From Porpolomopsis calyptriformis (Eukaryota; Basidiomycota; Agaricomycetes; Agaricales; Hygrophoraceae), in contig OX621163.1 in NCBI GenBank assembly GCA_951640195.1, positions 1,364,001-1,428,000 of the forward strand: 64,000 nucleotides of DNA. Reading direction: 5' to 3'. Positions 34,516 to 48,120 of the stretch are shown here, piece by piece. Position numbers and translations under genes: made by a program. Each line of letters starts with the position of its first letter. Position 1 is the first letter of the stretch. The notes below the pieces were generated by a model. The model was given only the letters and a program-made list of their open reading frames with translations, made no database searches and was not told the DNA's origin.

Positions 34516-36192
34516 TCATATCTTTTTCCTGAAAAGGCCAACTGAATGCTGGCCCCCACAGGCAACAGCTACGGCAGTCCACGAACCACCTTCTTTGCGC
34601 ACGATCATCCTCGGGGTCTTCACTTCTGTTTCGTCACCCACGCCCAATTCGCCGTTTACACCTTGTCCCCACGCATATAATGCGCCGCCTTCGGTAACCG
34701 CCATACTATTATGTGAACCGGTTGCGATCTGCACAACAGGATCGTCATTGTCAGGAAATGGTAGGAGCACAGGCTCTGGCAAGAACCCGCGGTTTTCATG
34801 TCCCTCAAAGGCAGGGTGGTCATCGGGGAGCCCAAGCTGACCGGCATCCGCCCGCCCGCATACGTAGACTTTTCCGCCGGATGTGCGAAAGAGCGTGTGG
34901 TGATCACCACCCTCGATTTCCACAACAGTTTCGCCACCTAATTCGCTTTTGCCGAGACCCTTGACTTTTTTAGGGAGGAAGACTTCCGAATCCGAAAAAA
35001 AGTCGTAACCAGTGCCCGTCTGTCCCATCGAGTTCAAGCCCCAGCCCCAAACGTCTCCGCGGTCATCGACTGCAAAGGAGTGCCAATGCCCAGCGCCGAC
35101 GACCACGGCCTTTCGGGTTCTCGTTCCTAACGTGATCTTTTCGGGAATAGTGCCACGAACTTTACGACGTTCCATAACTTTTCGACCCAGTTGACTCTTC
35201 TCTCCGGCTCCCCACGTGTATATATTCCCGTGTGTGGTTAGGACCAGCAAATGATCATTACCGGATGCAATTGATGCAACACGTTCGGTGTCGCCAGGTT
35301 TCTGGCTGAGCTTGAGGATAGGAACTGGGAGAAATTGAAGCTTGTTTTCGGTAGAAAATCCGAGGACCCCGTCACTTGCCTGGGTTGTATTTGAGCGAAA
35401 AGAAGGTTGATCAGATAGGTTTATGCTCACGCGGAATGTACCCCAAGCCCGGAGTTCTCCTTCTGCGCTAATCGCGGCCGAAATAGTGTCGCCAGCTGTA
35501 ACCTTGACAGCACGAAATTTTTCATCGACGAGAGATTGTAGGGGGTAGGGTAGACTGGAAAGTTCCTCGGGATCCAAAGAAATTTCCGGATTCTCTGGAT
35601 CGGGGACATTTTGTGTAACCCGACCAAGGGCAGCATCATCGTTCACACCACATGTCCAGACCTAGAGAAGGCAAGATGAGTGAAACTCTAGCATCAAGTG
35701 TAGCAAGACACTCACGACGCCTTTTTCGTCAACAAATACGGTGTGCAATCCACCCGCTGCTATACTTTCGAGGCCACCAAAGTCGTCGCCGAATACATGG
35801 GATTGGATTTTTGAATCGACCCAAGCGTTTCTCTTGGGTTTTGGATGCTCACCGAGGTCATCCTGACCCCAACCGAACTGACCAAAATTGCCCGTACCCC
35901 ATACAAATAGCTGCAGGCATGGTCGTGCCTGTTGGGGAGGAGCAGACAGGGGGACAGCAAATGATTTGCGCTTTGGGGCGGGCACGCCGTTGGAAGTGGG
36001 AGGGAGACCATTCAAATTCAGTTTCGAAGTTTTTGACCGCTTGGGTGGGGGAGGAGGCGCTCTCTCAGGTGAAACGGCGCGTTTTTTGGTGGTCCCATTC
36101 TGAGATCGAGAGGTAGCCCTTGGTGCTGGGGCCGGTGCAGGTTTAGAGGCAGCTCTTGAAGAGCGAGAACGGGTAGGACGAGTAGATTTCAT
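34516..36192 (-). CDS. RCC1: Ran guanine nucleotide exchange factor RCC1 (Pim1/Srm1)
   Basis: Chromatin-bound exchange factor that charges Ran with GTP for nuclear transport and spindle assembly. Two exons (35716-36192, 34516-35661) give 540 residues. The first ~90 residues are Lys/Arg/Pro-rich, a probable nuclear-localisation and chromatin-binding tail. A seven-bladed propeller follows; repeat signatures include VWGTGNFGQFG, GGLHTVFVDEKGVVWTCG, SIASGNDHLLVLTTHGNIYTW, GAGHWHSFAVDDRGDVWGWG, GGDHHTLFRTSGGKVYVCG, ATGSHNSMAVTEGGALYAWG and the closing CGGQHSVGLF. The only intron lies inside the first blade. Confidence 0.95.
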
Positions 36193-36341
36193 TGGTGATG
36201 GGAAGTTCAGGAGATGGCGGTCAAAGAACAAGAACTGGATGTGAAGAGATTAGGTAGCAGCGTTCAACAAGAGCTGTTGTTTCACGTGACTTTAGGTGTG
36301 CTTTTACATAACATATCTAAATCAGGATATACAGGTGCTCT

Positions 36342-37255
36342 TCAGCTTGTTGTCTTGATTGCTTCGTGTTTTTGAGGTGTCTGGAAGTATCGAGGGGTGA
36401 GAATGTTAAACGGGATGGATCGGTCGATGAGCTTACCTCTCCCAATTCCACGGGTGGTTCGTCGATAAAGTCTGGAACTTTGTTTATATCCGCGAGATAG
36501 GAAGGGCCCTCGTCTTCAGCCTCCAACTCCAACGCATCCAATTCTAACCAGTGTAACTCGGTAAGCTTTCAACACCGCAAATTCCACTCACATACCGGCT
36601 TCCAGATCTGCCTCATCCAGTTCGTCCGGTACAGCATACGATCGCCCCAGTGAGTCTCCTATCTCGTTCGCCTGCTCCAGCAGGTCTTCCATATCATAGT
36701 GCATGTTCTAAACATCGCCTCACAAATATCAGCCACCCCTCTCCGGTAGCCATCAAGAAGAGGAAGAACCTCGATTTTGCTAATGTCAATCTTGCCATAT
36801 TGTTTTCGCATCTCTTTGTTCGCCATCTTCATCGCGTCCACGGTCGCCATCGTGTTACGCAGGTTATCCGTAGCAAGAGCCGCCGATTCCATGTTGAATA
36901 CTTGTTGCGAGAGCTGCGTCAGTTGTTCTTCGTACATCTTCTTCTGCCTCAGCGTACGGAGTGCGCGTTGTTGAATTGCACTCTGTCCGGATTGATGTGT
37001 CAGGCCGATCTTAAAATGATAATTCCCCACCTTTCCTGGCCCATTACGCAGCCTGCTCATTTGTTCTTTGTATCGAGCAAGCTCCCCGTCAAGCTTCTTT
37101 ACTTTCACCTCAATAGAGGCTATCCTCGCGTCAGTCTGTCCAAATCATTCAGATGCACCAACAACCGCCGAGGGTGTCTGGCTAACCGACGATATGGCAT
37201 CTTGTAACGTGGGTTTCGGCTTGCGGCTTGACGAGCTCCCAAAGATACGATTCAT
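36342..37255 (-). CDS. VPS60: ESCRT-III-associated protein Vps60/CHMP5
   Basis: Snf7-family protein that binds Vta1 and stimulates Vps4. Six exons (37187-37255, 37031-37135, 36770-36982, 36596-36707, 36437-36543, 36342-36380) give 214 residues. It starts MNRIFGSSSSRKPKPTLQD, then DARIASIEVKVKKLDGELARYK, LRNGPGKSAIQQRALRTLRQKKMYE, VDAMKMANKEMRKQYGKIDISKIE and DEADLEAELDALELEAED, the CHMP5 C-terminal acidic motif. The last exon adds only 13 codons. Its ATG is 132 bp from the divergent synaptojanin ATG; RCC1 lies 149 bp downstream on the same strand. Confidence 0.95.
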
Positions 37256-37387
37256 GTTGGCTTTGGCTGTTTCAGCCCGTGCGCTGCGGCTGCGACATAG
37301 CACAAATACGTACAAATATACGATTTGGCAATTCGCAATTCAGGACTCGGCAGGGGAGAGACCGTCATTGAAAACACTTCATCTCTC

Positions 37388-40300
37388 ATGCATCTTTACC
37401 TTGGGAGCAATCCTCGAGTCTTGTATCTAGTCACCAGTTCTTACGACGAGGGATTGGGTCGACCTCGGAGGGCATTGGTCTTCCGAGCTGGAGAGAATAG
37501 CTCCCAAGTCGTCGTTGAATTTCTATCTAAACACCAAGTCGATCTTTCGAACGCCGTTCGGTTGACGAACAGAGTCGTCAAAGGCTGTTTGGGTTTAATA
37601 TCCGTCGACAACGGTCAGCGTTTTCCCCATTCTATTTCCAATTTCCAAATGACCACCTTTCGCAGATGTTTTTGTCGCTGTGATCGTCTCTGCCACGGAA
37701 GTCGGCAACACGCGTCCCGCCCACTCAACGCCTGAGTCCGTTGCGAGAATTCATGAAGTCTGTTTCTACTGTCTGACGTCTTCGTCATGGGACGAATTGC
37801 CTGCTGGGGTAGACCTGCTATCTAGCCCAGAGGCCATAGATCCAATAGTCCCACGAGATGCTTACAATCAACCGGGGCCCTCCATCCCTGCTTTTGAGCA
37901 TCCTTGCATGCCATTGACAAAGATCCTGTCATCAGGCTCCTTCTACTATGCATTAGGTGCTCATTGGGATCTTTCCTCCCGCCTCGCAGTTCGTCTCTCC
38001 CGTGAAAAGAGTGCCGCAAATGATATCCTGACCTTCGATGAACGTTTTGTTTGGAACGAATACATTGTTCGAAGTCTACTCGACTTCCGGGATCGGCTTG
38101 ACATATATGAACGCGAAGATTTCGACCATTGCCAGTTCGTCGTGCGTTAATTTGCTTATCCTACTCACTTCTAACTCACGAGTAGCATACCCAGGTATTG
38201 GCAATACAAGGATATGTCGGCGTCTTCACCTTGGTCTTGCCCACCCCTCCTACAAACGGTTCATCAATAATGTCTACTTTATCCCTAATTTCACGTCTGG
38301 GGTGGAAACGAGCTGGCACGCGTTTCAACACCCGCGGTGTTGATGATGATGGAAACTGTGCCAATTTTGTTGAAGTAAGTGTTTTCATCTTCGATCTGAA
38401 CGACTTCTTTAACCTCCTGCCAGACCGAAACTATATTCAGCACCGACCAACACTGTGTTAGTTATGCGCAAGTCCGCGGTAGCGTTCCCCGTACGTCCTT
38501 CATATCAGATCTCGGCCGTTCTCAATTCGAACACGGTATTTTAGTGTTCTGGGAGCAGCAAGGTCTTCAAACGTTTGGTCAACGTATCCAGATTACCCGT
38601 CCACAAGCATCTCAACCTGCTTTCGAACGCCATTTCACCCAGTTGACCGAGGAATATGGCGCTGTCCATGCCATTAACTTACTCGGTGCCAAAGAAAATG
38701 AAATGATTTTGACAGCCGCCTACGATCGGCACCTACAAATTGCGAAAGGCGCCAGCGATGACCTTGGGATTACCCATTTCGATTTTCATAATGCCGTTAG
38801 GATTGGTGGTCACGATAACGTGATAAGGGAGCTGAGGTAAGAGTCGTGGGTGGTCCTCGCATCAATCACTGACTATCTCAAAGCCGTCTTGAGAGCATTG
38901 AAAACAACGTTGATCGATTCGGCTTCTCGATGTATGATTCTAGCTCGGATGAAATCATTACCGAACAGAAGGGTATCTTCCGGACTAATTGCTTGGACTG
39001 GTAAGTCCAAAACATACCTTTATGCAAATTTCCCAATTATGGTTTTCACCAGTTTGGACCGTACCAACTTTGTTCAAGATATACTTTCCCGGACAACACT
39101 CGAACAATATTTACTGCTCGTCCGTCGCGAATGGATACAATCAAATACTCTATGGTCCTACCATCGAGAATTATGGGCAGAGAATGGCGATGCCCTTTCT
39201 CGTAGCTATGCAGGTACTGGTGCACTCAATACAAGCATCACACGCAGCGGGAAGCGTACACTAGCGGGTACGTGGATTCGGCGTGCCTACACCTGCTCTA
39301 AACAACGGCATGTAGGTGTTCTTTCCGATGCCACTAAAAGTGTCTCCCGAGCATATATCAACAATTTTCAAGATAAAGGCAAACAAACTGCGATCGACAT
39401 GTTTCTTGTGAGTGTTAACTATCGGGTTTAGTTAAGCCCACACATTCATAGCTTAGTGTAGGGCAATATGAGTAATCAACGTCCCGTCACCATCTTTGAT
39501 CCGATCCGCGACTGCATAAACGCTGCTTTAGAGAGTCGGTGAGTGTACTGGCCCGACTTCCACGCAGTAAATAACCCGTCTTTCAGGCTGAACGAGTATT
39601 CGACAACCAAACATTGTACGATCTTTGTGGGTAGCTGGAATGTGAATGGCAGGGTAATGTTACCACACTCAATTGTTGTCTCGCTTCCAACACAGATTTC
39701 CTTACAGCCACCATCGGAATCATTACTTCCTTGGTTGTGTCCCCGAGATAGTGAGTAAAGGATGAGTCTTTGTTCTTGTTCGCAACATTGATCTTTCGTA
39801 GGCTCTCACGAGTATGTCATTAGTTCGCCGTCTTTGGGCCGACACTGACATTCTTCAGCCCCGATATGTTCGTACTTGGCTTCCAGGAAGTGAGTGGCTG
39901 ATTGTTGATACTGCCAGAATAGCTCATCAATCCAAAACTTTGCCCAGATCGTCCCGTTGACTGCTCAACAAATTGTTCAAACCGACCCAGAAACAAGGTC
40001 CTGTACTGTACAATCTTGACGCTATCTGCCTCTCATTTCCCGTATAGACGCGTCTGGGAGGCAAAGATCCTGGAAACCCTTGACCGTCGCCCGAACAAAA
40101 CGTGTAACTACATTCTTCTTCGAAGCGAACAGGTAATTGGTTTTTCACTTCCAGTCGCGGGCAGCATCCCAATATTCTTGCCATCTAGCTTGTCGGAACT
40201 GCGTTGATAATACTCGTCAAAACCGAGTTGACTGCTGTCATTCGGAACGTTGAGGCTGCTTCGCGAAAGGTATTTTGTCCTAATCTCCCTTATTTTATAT

Positions 40301-41553
40301 TCATAATTTGTGTAGACCGGCCTTCGAGGTATGTCTGGAAACAAAGGCGCTGTCGGAGTACGCCTCGAATATCATGACACAAGTTTTTGTTTCGTGACGG
40401 CTCACCTTGCCGCCGGTCATACAAATGTCGAAGAACGCAACGCAGATTATCGAACAATTGTGAATGGTTTGCATTTTTTGAAAGGAAAGACCATCACAAG
40501 TCACGAGTAAGACATACTTGCTGTCACCACTCTTCCACTAATCTTGTGTGGCAGCAACGTCATCTGGCTCGCAGACACAAATTATCGTATTGATCTTGAT
40601 AATGAGACGGTTAGAGCCTTGATACGGGCTGGTGATTTTACTACGTTATATGAAGCTGACCAGGTGTGTCCGCCATGTCACACATATAGAACCTGATGTT
40701 TGACAAACCCACAGTTGAAACACACTATCGGCTCTAGAGCCGCTTTCGTTGGATATGAGGAGGGTCCTTTGTTATTCCGACCAACATATAGATACGACGT
40801 TGGCACCGATACTTACGACACTAGCGAGAAGATGCGAATACCAGCTTGGACAGGTAAGCGCATCGTGCGGTTAATCTTCAGTTTCTTATGTCAAACTAGA
40901 TCGAGTGTTGTACCGAGGGGACCAACTTGACTTATTTGTGTATTCCCAGACAAACCTCAGAGGCTCGGACCACAAGCCTGGTAAGCTACCATACTTTTTA
41001 TTTCTCGCCTGATTGACTAATGAAGAGAAATGAGTCTTTGCCCACTTCTACGCAGACGTGCGGGTTATTGACAACGCGAAGCGGGCTGCGCTATGTCGTT
41101 TACTCCAGGATAGTGTCCTTTCAACGGAACCTGGGGAAAACCTGAATGAAAAGCTACTTTCCCTCGCTATGCCCTCAAAGTTTACAGATCGTAAGACCAA
41201 GCCTTCCCTGCCAAGAGTGGCGCATCTGACGAATGGCATCTAGTCCCACCCCCTAGTTCGGAGGAGGCGGCTTGGTGGGACACTCTAGGTTTGTATTCGA
41301 TCACTCGCAATATTTCGTGATGCTGAACCACCGCACAGACCACCCTGGTGGTGTTTTTTCAATTGGTATTCCCGAAGCACGCCATGGGACAAATCCCTTT
41401 GATTCACCCGCCGACTCTCCTTTGTCATCATCTGACGAGGAATTATACACGCACGCGCTGGCTCTACAGACAGCCATGCAACCTACACGAAAGCAACCAC
41501 CACCACCTCCGGCTCGTTCCATTAAACCTGTAGTGCCACTCGTACGTAGTTAA
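37388..41553 (+). CDS. Synaptojanin-like phosphoinositide phosphatase (SAC1 plus 5-phosphatase)
   Basis: Hydrolyses PI(4,5)P2 and other phosphoinositides at the plasma membrane and endosomes (yeast Inp51/52/53). Many exons; the first are 37388-37613, 37666-38141, 38195-38374, 38424-38490 and 38545-38836. The SAC domain starts [17 protein letters not shown] and contains [16 protein letters not shown] and the catalytic [13 protein letters not shown], completed across the intron 39001-39052. The 5-phosphatase domain follows: [87 protein letters not shown] and a SDHKPV box. The C-terminus is Pro-rich (about [12 protein letters not shown]), a possible SH3-ligand tail. All catalytic motifs are present. 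Confidence 0.94.
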
Positions 41554-41652
41554 TTACTCTGCATGTAGAAGGAACTGCATGTCATAAACAACTCAGTCCA
41601 CCTCTGGATCTGATGAGTTGACCAGAGATACAGGGATATCAATAGACTAATA

Positions 41653-43536
41653 CTAAATGAGACCTTGTTTCTTCAAATCCTCGTATGTTTTGCGGTTGTA
41701 CACATTGCCGTCGTCATCTTCAAACTCTTCCATCGTTTCTTGCTCGAATATCTCGTGTCTTCCTTCCTGCTTCAATTTCTCAGCAACTGTTATCCAAGTA
41801 ACATCAACGATCTGAGAACAGAAACAAGACGTGAAGCACATACGTGACAGAGCATCTTCAATGCGTGTAATTTCATGGAAATGTTTCGTGTTGGGAAGGC
41901 CGAGTGCCCGCATCCCAAAGGCATGTCTGGATTCCTGAGAACTTATTCAACAAAGAGCGAAAGATAACGAGTTGTGCAGCATACTTGGAAATGACGATCA
42001 AAGTTTTTTCTGGACGAAAGTTAAATGAGATGATATGGATAAGCTGAAACGCTCGGTCACTTACCTTCCCATGTAGACATGATCAGAACATATCTCACAT
42101 CGATACTCGACCCCGAGTCCGTGAAGTTTATACAGCCAGTATGGGATAGGCTTCCCATCCCACCCCAGAGGCAATTTCAAAGGGTTGTATATCCTTTCTT
42201 CGTCCTCGTCCTCTTCACCCGCCACACCATCCCCCGAAGAGTTTGTTGGAGCGGGAGGGGGCTTGGATTGCTCCAAAAGCTCTTGTTCACGTTCACGCGC
42301 GGTGAGAGAAAATCGACGCTCCACATTTGACTTTGTCTCATTAAGGGTTGACGCAAGGGACACAAGAAGAGATGAAGCGATATGTGTAAGATGAGCTGGG
42401 GCACGCAATCTGGACATTGCAGACGATTTTGTTTTGGGGACAGTGGGTTGAGAAGGTTCTCCATTCGACTTCGGGGATTGAGTTTCCGAAGGGGGTTTAG
42501 ATGTAGCCTTCAAGTGTTTTTTGGAAGTAAGGTGAGCGTTGTAGACCGTTTGCTTTGTATAGCTCTTTTGACCTTGCAGTGACGGGTGAATTGACTGTGG
42601 ATTTCGGGTGAAAACGGTGCTTACATGCCGAACACCATAAACTGTCGGAACTATTGCCATTTGCTTGAGATTTGATACCGTTGTCCTCCTCCCATCCTTT
42701 GATTTCTCCAGCCTCCCACAATCTGGCAAACTCTGTTTCAGCTTCTAGCTGCTGAGAGTTAATGTCCACCAGAGGTTGAGTGCGCTTGGCAAAGGACATG
42801 AGATAACCGTGAAGGTTTTTGATGTAGCTGGATAATGTCTGGGGTTTAAACCACAAACAGAGGTATAACTATCATGCTTACGACTCGTAACCTTTCGAAG
42901 ATCTAATCTCTTTAGACAAGTCTCGGTGAACGGGTCCAGATTGAGCATTGAGAAGGATGTCGAGATATTGGAGATATCCGGGGCGCTTGCCAATATTTTT
43001 AAGATTGTTGTAGGCTAGGTGATGCGCGTACAGGTCGAGGTATCTTCCATAGGCCTCTTCGCCCGAAAACAGCAAAGAGACGGCTGAAGCGTAGGATGTC
43101 AGTAGAGTCAAGCTGGCAGATCGACCAACGTGTACGCACGGTCTTCACCCTCATATTCGCCTTCACCACCGTCGATATCTTCATCCTCGAGGAGAGCTGC
43201 GAGTTCCAGGTTGAATCCTCCTGGTACAGAATCAGGATACTTGCTGTGGTGTTCTTGGATCTTCACCAACCGCGAGTAAAATTCCGACAAATCATTCTGT
43301 TGCGTGGGGGTAGATAATGCGAACATCTCCGCCTTCCTAGCATCATCGTCCTGGTAAAGGTGGTTTAAAGAGGCAACCCGCGATGAAACGCGATCAAGAA
43401 GCTGAGATGCCTTGTGCTCGCTCCGAACGTGGTCCTCATGGGTAGGCTGGTGCTTGGAGAGCAATGTGTACAGAACCCGTTCGAGCCGTTCAGTCTCTTC
43501 ATGCGTCTGTCGTTGTACTTCAAACACGGAGTCCAT
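41653..43536 (-). CDS. SF3A3: Splicing factor 3A subunit 3 (SF3a60/Prp9)
   Basis: U2 snRNP component needed for prespliceosome formation. The first exon 43140-43536 starts MDSVFEVQRQTHEETERLERV; exon 2 42882-43083 has LFSGEEAYGRYLDLYAHHLAY and LQYLDILL; exon 3 from 42837 has YIKNLHGYLMSFAKRTQPL and an EFARLWEAG helix. A C2H2-type finger is built across an intron (WCSACQKSYTKQTVYNAHLTSKKH). Later exons give the second finger, LHGLGVEYRCEICSDHVYMGR, and the C-terminal AFGMRALGLPNTKHFHEIT, EEFEDDDGNVYNRKTYEDLKKQ. Divergent from eIF4A-III, with 97 bp between start codons; converges on the synaptojanin gene. Confidence 0.94.
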
Positions 43537-43633
43537 TTAGCCTGCGTGTCCGACGATGGCTCAGAAAACCTGGTGGGGTTCAAACTCCGCTAGCGACCAC
43601 TTGTTTACCATTAACCACCAAAAGAGCACGCAA

Positions 43634-45260
<1,627 letters not shown>

Positions 45261-47648
45261 GTCTTGCTGTGCTGTTGGGCGAATCTCCTATTCTTGTCGT
45301 ATTACACCCTGTATTGGTACCCCATACATTATCGAGTCGCCAAGGACCATATGTAACGTTTCTACCCGCGAAGACCTATCATCTTCATGCTCATTTGCAC
45401 TTTTGGTCCATTCATTTACTGTGGTGGGGTATTGGAAATTGAGGATGGGCGCCTAACGCGGGGATCCGACCTGCAGTCATTCCGAATCGGTCTAGGCTCT
45501 GATCTCTTCGACGGTCACTGGGTCCCCTCGCTCGTTAACCTGGCCCGTTGTAAACATACCGTCGATGAACTGCACTAGGATTCACTCACAACGTGCTCAA
45601 GCGACGTCGCCGCTAACCAGGCTTGGTAAACCTTCTGGATTTTATAGAGGAAGAACTGCCAGTTTCTTAATGGCTCGTTGTCCTTAAGCAGGGATTATCC
45701 ATTGACGGAGGTACGCCACACATCAACGGGATACTGTATGGCGGTACAGTACACAGCACATGGCGGACTCTTACATATTCCTTCTGTTGAAATACTCGCT
45801 ACCCCGTTTCAGAATTCCTCTACTGAGTTGCCGCCCAAGTTCGCACATGCACCCAGCTCATTGCAATTTCTGACGATGTCTTACCACTCTGGGTCGACTT
45901 GAACCCTTGCGGTGAATCACCGGGTGTACAAACTTCTCTTCCACCCCGATGACTACCAATTATACCAATGCTGGCGTCAGTCTGATGTTGGGCTAGCGCA
46001 ATGCAGTATCTTGCAGTGTGCTGTGGCGCATTTGAAATCCACTACAGAGGGGGTTCTGATCGGTGATCATGAGTGGGTTCACAAAATGGTTTCTTCACAG
46101 AATGATCAAGCCTTAACGAGTGGCAAGATTATCCGCCTATGGACATGGCTTGGTTGATGTACAGAGTGCTCTCCAGCAAAGGCCTTCCCACGTTGAAATG
46201 GAGGTAAAAGTGTGAATGGAACTGTGAATGGACTGAGTCAAAACTTAACGAGGTTGCGTTTGTTCTAGTGGATGTATTACGGAGCGTGCCACACGGGTGA
46301 GTTGTTCTTTTTCCCCCTGGATCCGGGATGGATCTTAAAGTTTCCTACTCAAGACATTTTTTCACTTCAGATGACGGTTCGTGGTATCCCCGCTAGTATG
46401 AGCACACACACCCTGTCATTAACCCATGAATATTGAATTTCGGTGAGGCACTTCGGACCTTTTGTATTCTGAAGGATTCTAATAGCCGCCTTGCCATACT
46501 GTAGCAATATTGAATGCAGATGGGTCACGCGGAGGGTGTATTCTGACATCGCACATGAGTTTAAGCCGCAACGAAAGTAAGGGAGGATTCACTACGTTAT
46601 CACATTGTGAATCCTTGCTTTCGTTTTTGGGCGCTGAGCGCTTAGCGTTTTGGTTCCAGTTATAAGTTGTGAGTGGTGAGTGACCCCCATTCCATATCCC
46701 ATCCCCGTCTCTTGAGCAACAATACTCTGCATTATGTGTTATTTTCGTAGGTAAGCTGTCGTGGCGTCGACCGAATAGCTTACTCACTTGTTTGTCCAGG
46801 GTGCGAAATATTTACAAGTGCGTTACGATCATCGATGACAATGACTTCTGACTCTTCTGATATTTTGTCTCGCAGATGCGGGCACGGGATTAGTCTGGTT
46901 TGTACCTCCCTCTATTGACCTTTTAGCAGCCGCTGAAGCTACCGACTTTCCACGATCCAAATTCAGCCTGATGAGGAGGTAATATGTTCCAGAGAGTATC
47001 CTGGAAAATCATTCACACATTTTTAGATCAAATGCAATCTCGCCTCTTGCAAATTTAGTCCCGAACACCCCGCGAATTGTGTCCCTCCGCAATGCATCCA
47101 AAATTGCTGGCAGTATCATCAATTTCCCCAACAGTATTGTGCGTAGCTGACTGGAATAAGGGGTGCAAAATCAGACTGATGCTTTCTTCAGCACCCCGCA
47201 TTAATAAACCGTGCCCTGTTTGTATCTCGGCCGAGGGCAAGTAGGCGTGCAGGAGAAACATGACGCGACTCACAGACAAATGAGCGAATCCATTTCTCTT
47301 AGGTTGTAGGAATGTACTCTGAATAACTATCCATGGTGCATAAGTTTACTCCACGTCAGATGGTGCAAACTAAAAGTATATAACTGTGGCTTGATGGCAT
47401 GGCATAGGTCCACGGGAAAACCGCCAGGGACAGCTGGGCCAGGGAAATTTTTCTGAGTCAGCGGCGGTCTCCGAAAAGAGAACTCCATAGCGATCCGCAG
47501 CCCACAAGACGCAATGAAGAAGGCATTTGATTTTTCGTGGGATACAAAAGCGAACGAGCCGAGAAATTCATTGAGGTACTCATCCTGAAAAATGTAACCA
47601 ACAATGAGAGATGAGAGAAGAATTCCAGGGCAGATATGATACTATGTC
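45261..47648. other. Gene-poor stretch without a recognisable gene
   Basis: Between the eIF4A-III stop and the SF3B6 stop I see only short open frames on both strands, none longer than about 105 codons. Plus-strand fragments at 45,680-45,900 and 45,910-46,160 have somewhat protein-like composition but end in stops, and I cannot join them with credible splice sites or match them to a family. Possible readings are a decayed gene, long UTRs or an unrecognised lineage-specific gene. No tRNA, LTR or clear repeat was seen. Confidence 0.5.
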
Positions 47649-48120
47649 TCAATCATCCCCGATGTCATGTTTCTTCTTCAACATCGCCACTTCTTCCTCA
47701 CGACGGGCCAGATCAGCCTTGGCAGCAGCGGCGTCCTGTTTCGCTGGCATGTGGTACAACACCACTATATATCGCTCCTGTAAATGAAATCCGTTTAGGT
47801 GATCGAGCGCGTTCTTCGCCTGCAATAAACAGGTTAGCTTATAAAGGACTTTACGGCAAAACGACGCACGTCCATAACGTCATCAAACACCACAAACGCG
47901 GTGCCTTTTGTCTTTGGTTCGTTGCCGATTCGTATCTGACGTATGCTCCCATAGCGGCCGAAGAGGTCATACAAATCCTCTCCAGTTATTTGGTAATTCA
48001 GATTCTTAACAAAAAGGATGCGGTTCGCGCCAGGAGGAAGCTTGGTCTACAAAAGACATATGAAAGGAGGGCATAAAGATGCTATTCTCTAACACCTACG
48101 GTTGGTCTTGGAAGAGCCAT
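47649..48120 (-). CDS. SF3B6: Splicing factor 3B subunit 6 (SF3b14/p14 branch-site protein)
   Basis: RRM protein of the SF3b complex that contacts the branch-point adenosine. Three exons (48100-48120, 47870-48046, 47649-47819) give 122 residues; human SF3B6 has 125. After MALPRP, splicing gives LPPGANRILFVKNLNYQIT (RNP2), EDLYDLFGRYGSIRQIRIG, KTKGTAFVVFDDVMDAKNAL (RNP1), then a LNGFHLQERYIVVLYH strand and a charged C-terminal helix ending KKKHDIGDD. The donor GTGCGT after Asp at 47870 is needed to line up with the family; the second exon reads on past it for a while, which hides the gene from simple ORF scans. Confidence 0.95.

Noticed and set aside
45678..46157. Candidate gene on the plus strand after eIF4A-III
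   Set aside because: Fragments are separated by stops, no convincing splice chain, and no family recognised; described only as an unexplained stretch.
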